This document shows, piece by piece, positions 44,442 through 52,580 of a DNA stretch of 64,000 nt; position 1 is the first letter of the stretch, and the number at the start of each line of letters is the position of its first letter. The DNA is from Bryobacter sp. CoA8 C33 (GTDB lineage: Bacteria; Acidobacteriota; Terriglobia; Bryobacterales; Bryobacteraceae): positions 46,179 to 110,178 of the forward strand of contig JAINDK010000039.1 in NCBI GenBank assembly GCA_019931185.1, given 5' to 3'. The position numbers and the translations under genes are program-made. The notes under the pieces were generated by a model. It was not told the origin of the DNA and ran no database searches. It saw only the letters and a program-made list of their open reading frames with translations.

Positions 44442-44747
44442 ATGGAACCAAGCAAAGAGTTGGGGCGCCTGCGGGGTGAGCGAGAGGCAATCGGGGCGCT
44501 GGCGGTGGAGTGGGTTTGGGGTACGGGATCAGAGGGGGAGAGGGCGTTGGGGCGGAGCTACGGAGAAGTGATTGCGGAGGCGATTGGCGGACTGCAGGAG
44601 CAGGAGCGGTTGCGGGGGGTGAGGATGCGGGCGGTGGGGCCGGGTAGGCTGGCGGTGGTGGAGGGCTGGTTGGAGGTGGGATTTGGGGATGGCATGGCGC
44701 CTCCCTCGGTGCAGGAAATGCGGGATCTACTCAGCTTGATTCTTTAG
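44442..44747 (+). CDS. Small protein of unknown function
   Basis: A 101-residue frame starting MEPSKELGRLRGEREAIGAL. It is charged, with a possible helical N-terminal half and a short beta end (GPGRLAVVEGWLEVGF). I recognise nothing. It is divergent from the second DUF1080 gene and overlaps the 3' end of queG by 21 bases. Because the plus strand is G-rich even where the minus strand is coding, chance frames are common here, so this call is tentative. Confidence 0.45.
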   Translation: MEPSKELGRLRGEREAIGALAVEWVWGTGSEGERALGRSYGEVIAEAIGGLQEQERLRGVRMRAVGPGRLAVVEGWLEVGFGDGMAPPSVQEMRDLLSLIL

Positions 44748-45671
44748 AGCGGTCTGCACGTTGCGGTTCCAGCCCTCGGCTTTGGCGCGAGTGATGGGGG
44801 TATGGCGGAAGCGGTCGCGGAATTCAGACGGCGAGAGGGGTTCGAGAGGGGGGAAGGGGTGACGAGGCTGAAAGCCCTTCTCGGAGGTGGTGGGGGCCTT
44901 GGAGTTCCAGGGGCAGACGTCCTGGCAAATGTCGCAGCCGAAGAGGTGGGGGCCGAAGGCGCGCTGAAGATCCGGAGGAGCTTGCTGGCGGGCCTCGATG
45001 GTCCAGTAGGAGATGCAGCGGTTGCTTTCGAGTTCCCAACCCTCGGGGCCTTCGACGATAGCGGCGGTGGGGCAGGCGTCGATGCAGCGGGTGCAGGAGC
45101 CGCAGCGGTCTGGTGGGGGCGTGCCGTAATCGGAGACAGGGAAGGGAAGAAAGAGTTCGCCGAGGAAAAACCAGGATCCGCGGGGTTCGTTGATGAGGCA
45201 GGTGTTTTTGCCGATCCAGCCGAGGCCGGCCGAGCGGGCGTAGCTGCGCTCGAGCAAGGGGGCGGTATCGACGGCGACACGGTAGGGGAACTCTGAGCGG
45301 AATTCGGCGCGGAGGCGGGCGGCGACGCGGTGGAGGGCGGAGCCGAGGAGGTCGTGGTAGTCGGCCTCGCCCCAGGCATAGCGGGAGACGTAGCCATGGC
45401 CGGGCGGGGTTTCGGTGTAGCCGGCGGGGCCCGGGGTTTTGTAAAGTTTTCCGACGCAAAGAAGAGTTTCGGCCTCGGGGAAGATCAGGCGGGGGTCGGA
45501 GCGAAGGGTGGCGCGGTAGTCGGTGAGATAGAACATGCCGGCGGCAAGACCGCGGGAGACCCAGGAGAGGTGACGTGTGTGGTCGGGATGAGGGCGGGCG
45601 GGGGTGAGGCCGGCGAGTTCGAAGCCTTCGGCAAAGGCGGCGGTAAGGACCGAGTGGGCAGCGAAGGTCAC
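44727..45671 (-). CDS. queG: Epoxyqueuosine reductase QueG
   Basis: The 314-residue enzyme makes queuosine in tRNA from epoxyqueuosine, using cobalamin and two 4Fe-4S clusters. Clusters are evident: CGSCTRCIDACPTAAI near 190, CDICQDVCPWN near 255. The catalytic region LLERSYARSAGLGWIGKNTCLI and the early RHLSWVSRGLAAGMFYLTDYR fit the family. It starts with GTG. It is shorter than versions that carry C-terminal HEAT repeats, which is normal for many bacteria. Confidence 0.93.
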   Translation of the reverse strand: MTFAAHSVLTAAFAEGFELAGLTPARPHPDHTRHLSWVSRGLAAGMFYLTDYRATLRSDPRLIFPEAETLLCVGKLYKTPGPAGYTETPPGHGYVSRYAWGEADYHDLLGSALHRVAARLRAEFRSEFPYRVAVDTAPLLERSYARSAGLGWIGKNTCLINEPRGSWFFLGELFLPFPVSDYGTPPPDRCGSCTRCIDACPTAAIVEGPEGWELESNRCISYWTIEARQQAPPDLQRAFGPHLFGCDICQDVCPWNSKAPTTSEKGFQPRHPFPPLEPLSPSEFRDRFRHTPITRAKAEGWNRNVQTALKNQAE

Positions 45672-45907
45672 AGATCCATTATGGCCGGGGAAGGGTGGGG
45701 AAGTGGGGCTTGAAAGATGCGGAATGGACTTTATTTCGCCTTTTCATCGCATTTTGGGTCTGCCGTTCAGCCGGAATATATGCCGTTGAACCCTGAAAAG
45801 CGGCAGTTCAAGAGATAAAAAGTGAGAAGTAATGAACCTTGTCCTATTTTGTATGCATACGAGTGGGTAAACCCACCAAACTATTGCGACTCATAACAAA
45901 GGAGCCT
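45672..45907. promoter_or_regulatory. Leader and promoter region of the radical SAM gene
   Basis: A 236-base intergenic stretch, lower in GC than its surroundings. It contains a perfect palindrome GTATGCATAC (45851-45860) and, three bases later, a GTGGG-TAAA-CCCAC hairpin (45863-45876). The start codon of the radical SAM gene follows with AAAGGAG (45898-45904). A TTGAAC at 45786-45791 is a possible -35, but I see no well-spaced -10. Confidence 0.4.
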
Positions 45908-48037
45908 ATGTCCAAAACCGTAAAGCTCGTTGAAAAGGCGGCCTCCCTAGCGGCGAATGCCACCTGGGCTGTTTTCGAAAAACTGAATTCGATTAACCCG
46001 AATCCTTCGTTCACCCCGAAATGGTCTGACAAGCCACTGCTGAAGTCCTACCAGAAGTCGAAGCCTCCCCTTGGGTGGCCGCGGACGACGGACTCGCTGT
46101 GCCCGAAATGCGTGCCGGATGTCCGGAACAAGATCGTGAACGGCGAGCTGCCGATGGAGATTTTGAAAAACCAGAAGGTTGGGGAAATCAAGGCGCAGAT
46201 CATCGAGCGGGATGGCAAGATCCTGATGGTGAAAGATTGTCCGACCCACGGCCATTTCGAAGATGTAATGGCGATCGACGCCAAGTTCTTCAAGCACCTC
46301 GAAGAAGTATTCCCGGGCCGGGACATTCGCGCGCACAACGACGAGGATCTGCACAATCACGGCTCGTCGACGATCAAGCACGGGCGTGGCTCGGTGCTGA
46401 CAATCGACTTGACGAATCGCTGCAACATGATGTGCGACCCGTGTTTCATGGACGCCAACCAAGTGGGCTTTGTGCACGAATTGTCGTGGGAAGACATTAC
46501 GACGATGCTTGACAACGCGCTAAAGATCAAGCCGCGGCGGCAGATGTCAGTGCAGTTCTCGGGTGGTGAGCCGACGATGTCGCCTTACTTCCTGGACGCG
46601 GTGCGTTACTCGCGCAAAGTGGGTTTCAATTCGGTGCAGGCGGCGACGAACGGCATCGAGTTCGCCAAGAGCGTAGAGTTCTCCAAGCAAGCGGCTGAGG
46701 CGGGTCTGCGGTATGTGTATCTGCAGTTTGACGGTATTGGCAATGCGGCGAACAGCCATCGCGCGGTCGGCAATCTTTTTGACGTGAAGATGCGGGCGAT
46801 CGAAAACTGCTGGTCGAACGGGATCGACATCGTGCCGGTGACGACGATCGTGAACGGGATCAATAACGAGCAGGTAGGCCGCATTGTTGAGTTTGCGCTG
46901 GACAATCCGAAGAAGATTCCGTTTTTGAGCTTCCAGCCGGTGTCGTTCACGGGACGCGATGAGGAAGTGACCGACGAGCGGCGTGCGGCGCAGCGCTACA
47001 CTCTATCGCACCTGGCGCATGATGTGAAGAACCAGACGGGTATTGGCGTGCCGGAGCGGGACTGGTTTCCGATTTCGTTCATGAGCACGTTCGCCGACTT
47101 CGCCGATCTGGTGCATGGTCCGAACGCGGACTGGGGCCAGTTGAGCTGCGGCTGCCACCCGAACTGCGGCATTGGCATGGCGGTGATGGTGGACAAGGAA
47201 ACAAAGGAAGCCGCTCCGGTGACCTCGTTTCTGAACGCGTCGCAATTTTCAAAGGACGTGGCGAAGCTGAACGATGCGGCGCGTGGCAAGTTCTGGTCGC
47301 TGTTCGGTGTTTCGATTGCGTTGATCCGCAACTATGATCCGTACAAAGCGCCGACGCACTTCCGGATCATGGACCTGTTGAAGAAGTTCGATAAGTCGAT
47401 GGGCGCCACGGGCAAGAGCTACGGTAAGGTGACCGGAGACCGCACGCTGGCGGACATCGAGAAGCGGCGGGCAGACCGCTGGAACTTCCTGTTTATCGCG
47501 GGAATGTGGTTCCAGGATCTGTTCAACTATGACTTCCGCCGGACGGAACAGTGCATCATCCCGTATGCGACGCAGGAAGGGGAAATCTCCTTCTGCGCCT
47601 ACAACACGGGTGTGGGCTGGCGCAACATCGTGGAAAAGATGCACATGACGGCGACGCTGACGAAGTGGTACGAAGAGCATGGCCGCCACAAGATCTACGC
47701 CGGCAACAAGAACGTGGAGATGAGCTCGATTGAGCACTCGCTGATTCTGAACAAAGAGGCCGTTGATGCGGGCAAGCAGACCGACCTTGATGAAGCGGGC
47801 ATTGCGAAGAACGCGCGGGAAGAGAAGTTGCGTGCGCGGGCGCAGATGCTGAAAGAGCAGGAATACCACAAGGAAATGGAAAAGCTGTACCGGAAGGAAA
47901 TCCTGAAGGAACAGACGGTGGAAGGTTTTGTATCGCTCGGCGACATCAAGCCGGCGGGCTCGATTGCTCCGCAGGGCCTGGTGGGGATCCAACCGGCGGC
48001 GAAAAAGCAAGAAGCCGCTGGCGCTCTGGGCGATTAG
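45908..48037 (+). CDS. Large radical SAM enzyme (COG1964/Tes-like)
   Basis: A 709-residue protein. Residues 60-120 hold an N-terminal CPKC...C-THGHFEDV module like that of COG1964 proteins. The radical SAM core follows: CNMMCDPC (C172, C176, C179), SGGEPTMSP (around 218), and a later cysteine cluster CGCHPNC (C414, C416, C420) that could ligate a second cluster. The C-terminus is coiled coil (REEKLRARAQMLKEQEYHKE). COG1964 includes pterin methylases and the archaeal tetraether lipid synthase. Homology to the lipid group is my inference. The gene stands alone with its own leader and terminator, and its base use is almost unskewed. Start at ATG 45908 with AAAGGAG. Confidence 0.87.
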   Translation: MSKTVKLVEKAASLAANATWAVFEKLNSINPNPSFTPKWSDKPLLKSYQKSKPPLGWPRTTDSLCPKCVPDVRNKIVNGELPMEILKNQKVGEIKAQIIERDGKILMVKDCPTHGHFEDVMAIDAKFFKHLEEVFPGRDIRAHNDEDLHNHGSSTIKHGRGSVLTIDLTNRCNMMCDPCFMDANQVGFVHELSWEDITTMLDNALKIKPRRQMSVQFSGGEPTMSPYFLDAVRYSRKVGFNSVQAATNGIEFAKSVEFSKQAAEAGLRYVYLQFDGIGNAANSHRAVGNLFDVKMRAIENCWSNGIDIVPVTTIVNGINNEQVGRIVEFALDNPKKIPFLSFQPVSFTGRDEEVTDERRAAQRYTLSHLAHDVKNQTGIGVPERDWFPISFMSTFADFADLVHGPNADWGQLSCGCHPNCGIGMAVMVDKETKEAAPVTSFLNASQFSKDVAKLNDAARGKFWSLFGVSIALIRNYDPYKAPTHFRIMDLLKKFDKSMGATGKSYGKVTGDRTLADIEKRRADRWNFLFIAGMWFQDLFNYDFRRTEQCIIPYATQEGEISFCAYNTGVGWRNIVEKMHMTATLTKWYEEHGRHKIYAGNKNVEMSSIEHSLILNKEAVDAGKQTDLDEAGIAKNAREEKLRARAQMLKEQEYHKEMEKLYRKEILKEQTVEGFVSLGDIKPAGSIAPQGLVGIQPAAKKQEAAGALGD

Positions 48038-48092
48038 CAAGATAACGGCATAGACAAAACGAGAGTCGCAAAAATCGTTCGTCTGAACTCAA

Positions 48093-48131
48093 GGCCGGAG
48101 ACCCGCCAGCGGGACTCCGGCCCTTTTTCTT
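48093..48131 (+). terminator. Intrinsic terminator after the radical SAM gene
   Basis: An 8-bp stem GGCCGGAG/CTCCGGCC with a 14-base loop that can pair further inside (CCGCCAGCGG) is followed by CTTTTTCTT. This is a classic rho-independent terminator and closes the single-gene unit. Confidence 0.88.
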
Positions 48132-48155
48132 ATGTAAAGTAGGGAGGAAAGACCC

Positions 48156-49007
48156 ATGACAAACCTGACCCGTAGAAGCCTGATGGCGAGCCCGGTGCTG
48201 GCGGCGCTGCCGCTGGCGGCCAAGAAACTGAAATCCTTTGGGGCGCAGCTGTATACGCTGCGGTCGATCATCAATGAGAAGCCGGTCGAGACACTTAAGA
48301 CGCTTGAGGCGCAGGGATATGCGGAAGCCGAAGTGGTGCGCGGGAACATGGACAAGATTTGGGGTGCGCTTCGGCAGACGAAGCTGAAGCCGGTGAGCCT
48401 GCACATCGACACGAACTACTTCTTCAAGGACATCGACAAGCTGAACCCGGCGCTCGACGATGCGAAGGCGAAGGGCTTTTCCTGGGTGGTGTGCCCCTAC
48501 ATCGCGCCGCAGGACCGGGGTGGCGTGGAGGTGATCAAGCGGCTGGCGGATACGTTGAACAAAACGGGCGAGCGGGCGCGGGCGGCTGGCTTGGGTTTGT
48601 GCTACCACAACCATGCCTTTGAGTTTGAGCCGGTGGCGGGCACGGGCGACCGGTTGCTCGATGTGTTGATGAAGAACACGGATGCCAAGCTGGTGGGGCT
48701 CGAGTTCGACATTATGTGGAGCCAGGTGGGGGGAGTGCCGCCGGTCGAGGTATTCGCGAAGTATCAGGGACGGATTCCGCTGGTGCATTTGAAGAACGTG
48801 ACGAAGATGGCGCCGCAGTATAACGAGAGGGTGCCGCGGGAAGCATTCCAAAGCGTGGGCACGGGGGTGATTGAAATCGCGCCGGTGCTGAAGGCGGCGA
48901 TGGCGGCCGGGGCCAAGCATTTCTTCGTCGAACAGGATCAGACACCGGGCAATCCGCTGGACAGCCTGAAGCAATCGGCGGAGTATTTGAAGCAGCTGAA
49001 TTTCTAG
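48156..49007 (+). CDS. Exported sugar phosphate isomerase/epimerase-like TIM barrel protein
   Basis: A 283-residue protein with a twin-arginine-like leader (MTNLTRRSLMASPVLAALPL). The xylose-isomerase-like TIM barrel follows: FGAQLYTLRSIINEKP, WVVCPYIAP, LGLCYHNHAFEFEPV with conserved His/Asn/Glu, GLEFDIMW, PLVHLKNVTK and FVEQDQTPGNP. A divalent metal site is likely. Substrate unknown. It lies in an operon with a sulfatase 7 bases downstream. GGGAGGAAA is the ribosome site. Confidence 0.88.
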   Translation: MTNLTRRSLMASPVLAALPLAAKKLKSFGAQLYTLRSIINEKPVETLKTLEAQGYAEAEVVRGNMDKIWGALRQTKLKPVSLHIDTNYFFKDIDKLNPALDDAKAKGFSWVVCPYIAPQDRGGVEVIKRLADTLNKTGERARAAGLGLCYHNHAFEFEPVAGTGDRLLDVLMKNTDAKLVGLEFDIMWSQVGGVPPVEVFAKYQGRIPLVHLKNVTKMAPQYNERVPREAFQSVGTGVIEIAPVLKAAMAAGAKHFFVEQDQTPGNPLDSLKQSAEYLKQLNF

Positions 49008-49014
49008 GGAGCTC

Positions 49015-50451
49015 ATGCCTCATTCAAGACGGGAGTTTTTGGGCACGCTGGCGCTGGCAGGCGCGGGAGCGGGGGCGCGTAAACGGGCGCCGAACGTGGT
49101 GTTGATGCTGATTGATGATTATGGCTGGGCGGATACGGCGTTTAACGGCAGTCAGCTTTATGAGACGCCTCACCTCGATGGGCTGGCGCGATCGGGGATG
49201 GTGTTCACGAACGGCTATTCGGCAAGTCCGGTTTGCTCGCCGACGCGTTCGGCGATCCTGACCGGTAAGTATCCGGCGCGGCTGCACATTACCGCGCACC
49301 TGCAGGGGGCTTCGAACCGGTATCACTACAGCAAGGTGCTGCCGCCGAATGCGCGGCTGGAATTGCCGCTCGAGGAAGTCACCATCGCGGAAGTTTTGCG
49401 GCGGGCGGGGTACCGCACGGCGTGTATCGGCAAGTGGCACTTGGGCAAGCAGGGCTTCTTGCCAGCGGATCAGGGTTTTGATGTGGCCTATGGCGGGGAT
49501 GAGGCGGGCTCGACGAACAGCTTCTTTTATCCGAAGTGGAAGCAGAAGATTCCTCTGGAGGGCAAGGCGGGGGACTATCTTACGGACCGGCTGACGGATC
49601 TGGCGACGGATTTCATTGAGACGAGCAAGGATCGGCCCTTCTTTCTTTATCTGCCGCATTTTGCGGTGCATACGCCGATCGAAGGCAAGCCGGAGAAGGT
49701 GGCGAAGTACAACGCGAAGGCGGATGTGGCGAATCCGCAAAACTACGGCGAGTACGCGGCGATGGTGGAGAGCATGGATGAGAGCGTGGGGCGGGTGATG
49801 AAGGCACTGCAGAGCGCGGGCGTGGAGGACAACACGCTGGTGCTGTTTGCTTCGGACAACGGCGGGGTGGCCTCGCGCGAGTGGAAGAACCGGCCGGTGA
49901 CCTCCAACGCGCCGCTTCGCTCGGGCAAGGGCCATTTGTATGAGGGGGGTATCCGGGTGCCGACGATTGTGCGCTGGCCCGGGGTGACGAAGCCGGGTAG
50001 CAGATCCGATGAGGTGGTCGTGGCTTACGATTTCGCACCGACGATTGCGGAGGTGGCGGGAGTGGAGCGGGGGCAGTTGCCGGCCATGGATGGGAGGAGT
50101 TTCGCGGGTGTGCTGAGGGGGGCTAAAAAACTTAGCCGGGAGTACAACTACTGGCATTATCCACATTACAGTCCGCAGTTGGGGCGGCCTTCGGCGGCGA
50201 TTCGGCGCGGGGATGACAAGCTGATCCTGTTTTTTGAGGACAACCGGGTTGAGCTTTACAATTTGAAGGAAGACTTGGGTGAGAAGAAGGATCTAGCGGC
50301 GGCTCAGCCGGCCAAGGCGGCGGACTTAAAGCGTCGCCTCGAGAAGTGGCTGGCCGAGACGGGGGCGCAGATTCCTCAGCCGAACCCGAACTATGATGCG
50401 GCGAGGGAGTTGGAACTGGGTGCGCCGAGTGGTCCGGCGACGGCGAAGTAG
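49015..50451 (+). CDS. Tat-exported arylsulfatase-family enzyme
   Basis: A 478-residue type I sulfatase. It has a Tat-type leader (SRREFLGTLALAGAGAGA), then NVVLMLIDDYGWAD with two metal-binding aspartates. The formylglycine motif is PVCSPTRSAILTGKYP, where the cysteine in CSPTR is oxidised, and GKWHLGKQGFLPADQGFD follows. Mid-protein LFASDNGG is the remaining metal site. It should cleave sulphate esters on a polysaccharide or similar. The maturase for the formylglycine is not in this window. Confidence 0.92.
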   Translation: MPHSRREFLGTLALAGAGAGARKRAPNVVLMLIDDYGWADTAFNGSQLYETPHLDGLARSGMVFTNGYSASPVCSPTRSAILTGKYPARLHITAHLQGASNRYHYSKVLPPNARLELPLEEVTIAEVLRRAGYRTACIGKWHLGKQGFLPADQGFDVAYGGDEAGSTNSFFYPKWKQKIPLEGKAGDYLTDRLTDLATDFIETSKDRPFFLYLPHFAVHTPIEGKPEKVAKYNAKADVANPQNYGEYAAMVESMDESVGRVMKALQSAGVEDNTLVLFASDNGGVASREWKNRPVTSNAPLRSGKGHLYEGGIRVPTIVRWPGVTKPGSRSDEVVVAYDFAPTIAEVAGVERGQLPAMDGRSFAGVLRGAKKLSREYNYWHYPHYSPQLGRPSAAIRRGDDKLILFFEDNRVELYNLKEDLGEKKDLAAAQPAKAADLKRRLEKWLAETGAQIPQPNPNYDAARELELGAPSGPATAK

Positions 50452-50505
50452 CGATGGCCAGGCTGAGGGAGCGGATCTGTTAACCTGAAATACGGGTAAA
50501 CTCGC

Positions 50506-51915
50506 TTGAAAATTGGTTTTGTAAGTCTTGGCTGTCCGAAGAATCTGGTGGACAGCGAAGTGATGATGGGGCAACTCGCCGCGCATGGCCACGAACTGAC
50601 GGCGAAGCCGGAAGAGGCGGAGGTGATCGTGGTGAATACCTGCAGCTTTATCAATCCGGCCAAGCAGGAGAGCGTGGACACGATCATCGAGATGGGGCGT
50701 TATAAGGAAACGGGCCGGGCCAAGCGGCTGGTGGTGGCGGGATGCCTGGTGGAGCGGTTCCGGGATGAGATTACGGGGAATCTGCCGGAAGTGGATGCGC
50801 TGGTGGGGACCAACGAGATCGAAAAGATCGTGCAGGCCTGTGAAGGGGAGCAGTTTACTCCGTCTGCGACTCCGTATCTTTATCACGATCTTTCGCCGCG
50901 GGTGCTGACGACGGGGCGGTATTCGGCGTACATCAAGATTGCCGAGGGGTGCGATCATCCGTGTGCCTTCTGTGTGATTCCGCAGTTTCGCGGACAGTTT
51001 CGAAGCCGGCGTTTTGAGTCGATCGTGAGCGAGGCGACGCGGCTGTTTGGACAGGGCGTGCGGGAGATCAACCTGATCGGGCAGGACACGACGAGCTACG
51101 GGGAAGATTTAGGGATCCGCGACGGTTTGGCGCACTTGTTGGGGCGCCTGGCAGGGATTGAGACTCCATTTGAGAAATGGGTTCGTTTTCTGTACTGCTA
51201 TCCGAACCGCGTGACGCAGCAGTTGCTGGACACGATCGCGGCGCATGCGGCGCTGGTGAAGTATATCGACATGCCATTGCAGCATGCGAGCCGGAACGTG
51301 CTGAAGCGGATGCGACGGGGATCGAACGCGGATGCGTTTTTGAAATTGCTCGAGCGGGTGCGGGCGACGATCCCGGGCGTGACGATCCGCACTTCGATGA
51401 TTGTTGGTTTTCCGGGTGAGAGCCGGGAAGATTTTGAAGAGCTGGTGCAGTTCGTCGAGGCGGCGCAATTCGACCGTTTGGGCGTGTTCAAGTATTCCGA
51501 CGAGGAGACATCGAAGGCGTATGAGCTGGACGGCAAGGTGGATGGGCGCACGATCCACAACCGGCAGCAGCGGCTGATGGCGGTGCAGCGGAAGATCTCG
51601 CGGAAGATGAACCGCAAGCTGGTGGGCCGGGAGTTTCCGGTTCTGATCGAAGGACTATCGGAGGAGACCGAGTTATTGTGGCAGGGAAGACTGCCCGGGC
51701 AGGCGCCGGAAATCGACGGGCATTGCCTGATTAACGACGTGAGCGATGGCGAATTGGTCCGCGGGCAGATCCGACGGATCCGCATCACCGAAGCACATGA
51801 TTACGATTTGGTGGGCGAGGTATTCGGCGAAGCGGAGAAGAATTTACCGCTGGCGCCGGAGAATCCGTTCCCGATTTTGAATGCGGCGCCGCGGGCGCAG
51901 CACCAGCATATTTAA
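50506..51915 (+). CDS. rimO: Ribosomal protein S12 methylthiotransferase RimO
   Basis: The 469-residue radical SAM enzyme adds methylthio to S12. N-terminal MTTase domain: KIGFVSLGCPKNLVDSE with the first cluster Cys, then VNTCSFI and VVAGCLVERF. Radical SAM core: CDHPCAFCVIPQFRGQFRSR (CX3CX2C). TRAM domain at the end (REFPVLIEGLSEETELLWQGRL...HDYDLVGEV). The start codon is TTG at 50506, fitted because it gives the family start immediately. First gene of a six-gene plus operon. Confidence 0.95.
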   Translation: MKIGFVSLGCPKNLVDSEVMMGQLAAHGHELTAKPEEAEVIVVNTCSFINPAKQESVDTIIEMGRYKETGRAKRLVVAGCLVERFRDEITGNLPEVDALVGTNEIEKIVQACEGEQFTPSATPYLYHDLSPRVLTTGRYSAYIKIAEGCDHPCAFCVIPQFRGQFRSRRFESIVSEATRLFGQGVREINLIGQDTTSYGEDLGIRDGLAHLLGRLAGIETPFEKWVRFLYCYPNRVTQQLLDTIAAHAALVKYIDMPLQHASRNVLKRMRRGSNADAFLKLLERVRATIPGVTIRTSMIVGFPGESREDFEELVQFVEAAQFDRLGVFKYSDEETSKAYELDGKVDGRTIHNRQQRLMAVQRKISRKMNRKLVGREFPVLIEGLSEETELLWQGRLPGQAPEIDGHCLINDVSDGELVRGQIRRIRITEAHDYDLVGEVFGEAEKNLPLAPENPFPILNAAPRAQHQHI

Positions 51916-51920
51916 CGCAT

Positions 51921-52106
51921 ATGGCTATAGGGGCGAAGTGTCCGATTTGCCGCAAAGCGACGCGTCAGGGGGAGAAGTACTTTCCGTTCTGCAGTGAGCG
52001 CTGCCAGATGACCGATTTTGGGAAATGGTCGTCTGAGGAATACCGGATTGCGGGCGAGAGTGCCGAGCAAGCGCGGGGGGGGAACGATGAAGATTGCGAT
52101 CGCTGA
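51921..52106 (+). CDS. yacG: Zinc-binding protein YacG (DNA gyrase inhibitor)
   Basis: This 61-residue protein has the YacG zinc motif CPICRKAT...YFPFCSERCQMTDFGKW, with two CXXC/CXXXC pairs, then an acidic tail. Family members bind and inhibit DNA gyrase in E. coli. It overlaps pgpA by 20 bases. Confidence 0.9.
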   Translation: MAIGAKCPICRKATRQGEKYFPFCSERCQMTDFGKWSSEEYRIAGESAEQARGGNDEDCDR

Positions 52107-52560
52107 GGTTGTTGCCACGTGTTTTTATGCTGGCTATGTCCCGCGGGCTCCGGGAACGGCGGGAGCACTGGTGGGGGTAGCACTGATCTACCTTCTGCAT
52201 CAGTTCGCGTATTTCTCGAGCATCCACTTCGGCCTATTCGTGCTGGCGGTGTTAGGGCCGGCAGTCTGGGCGGCGAATGTGCTGATCCGGCAGATGGGGC
52301 AGAAGGATCCGCAAAACATAGTTGTGGATGAGGTGCTGGGGCAGATGGTGGCAGTGATGGGGGCGAACCTGAATTCGCCGTGGACGTATGGCGCGGCTTT
52401 GTTGCTATTCCGCCTATTTGATATCTGGAAGCCTTTTCCGGTGGGGCTATTGGAGAAGCTGCCAGGAGGTTTTGGCGTGGTTATGGACGATCTGATGGCG
52501 GGTTTGTATGCAGCGTTCGTTTTATACATCATGCGGAACTTCTTTCTGCTGCCTTTGTGA
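52087..52560 (+). CDS. pgpA: Phosphatidylglycerophosphatase A
   Basis: A 157-residue membrane phosphatase that makes phosphatidylglycerol. Pattern: YVPRAPGTAGALVGVAL at the N-terminus, DPQNIVVDEVLGQMVA with the metal-binding acidic residues, LLLFRLFDIWKPFPVG and GVVMDDLMAGLYA near the end. Several helices are predicted by eye. Start ATG 52087, with GGGGGGGAACG before it; overlaps the yacG 3' end. Confidence 0.93.
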   Translation: MKIAIAEVVATCFYAGYVPRAPGTAGALVGVALIYLLHQFAYFSSIHFGLFVLAVLGPAVWAANVLIRQMGQKDPQNIVVDEVLGQMVAVMGANLNSPWTYGAALLLFRLFDIWKPFPVGLLEKLPGGFGVVMDDLMAGLYAAFVLYIMRNFFLLPL

Positions 52561-52580
52561 GAATGAAAAGTGAGGTTGCC

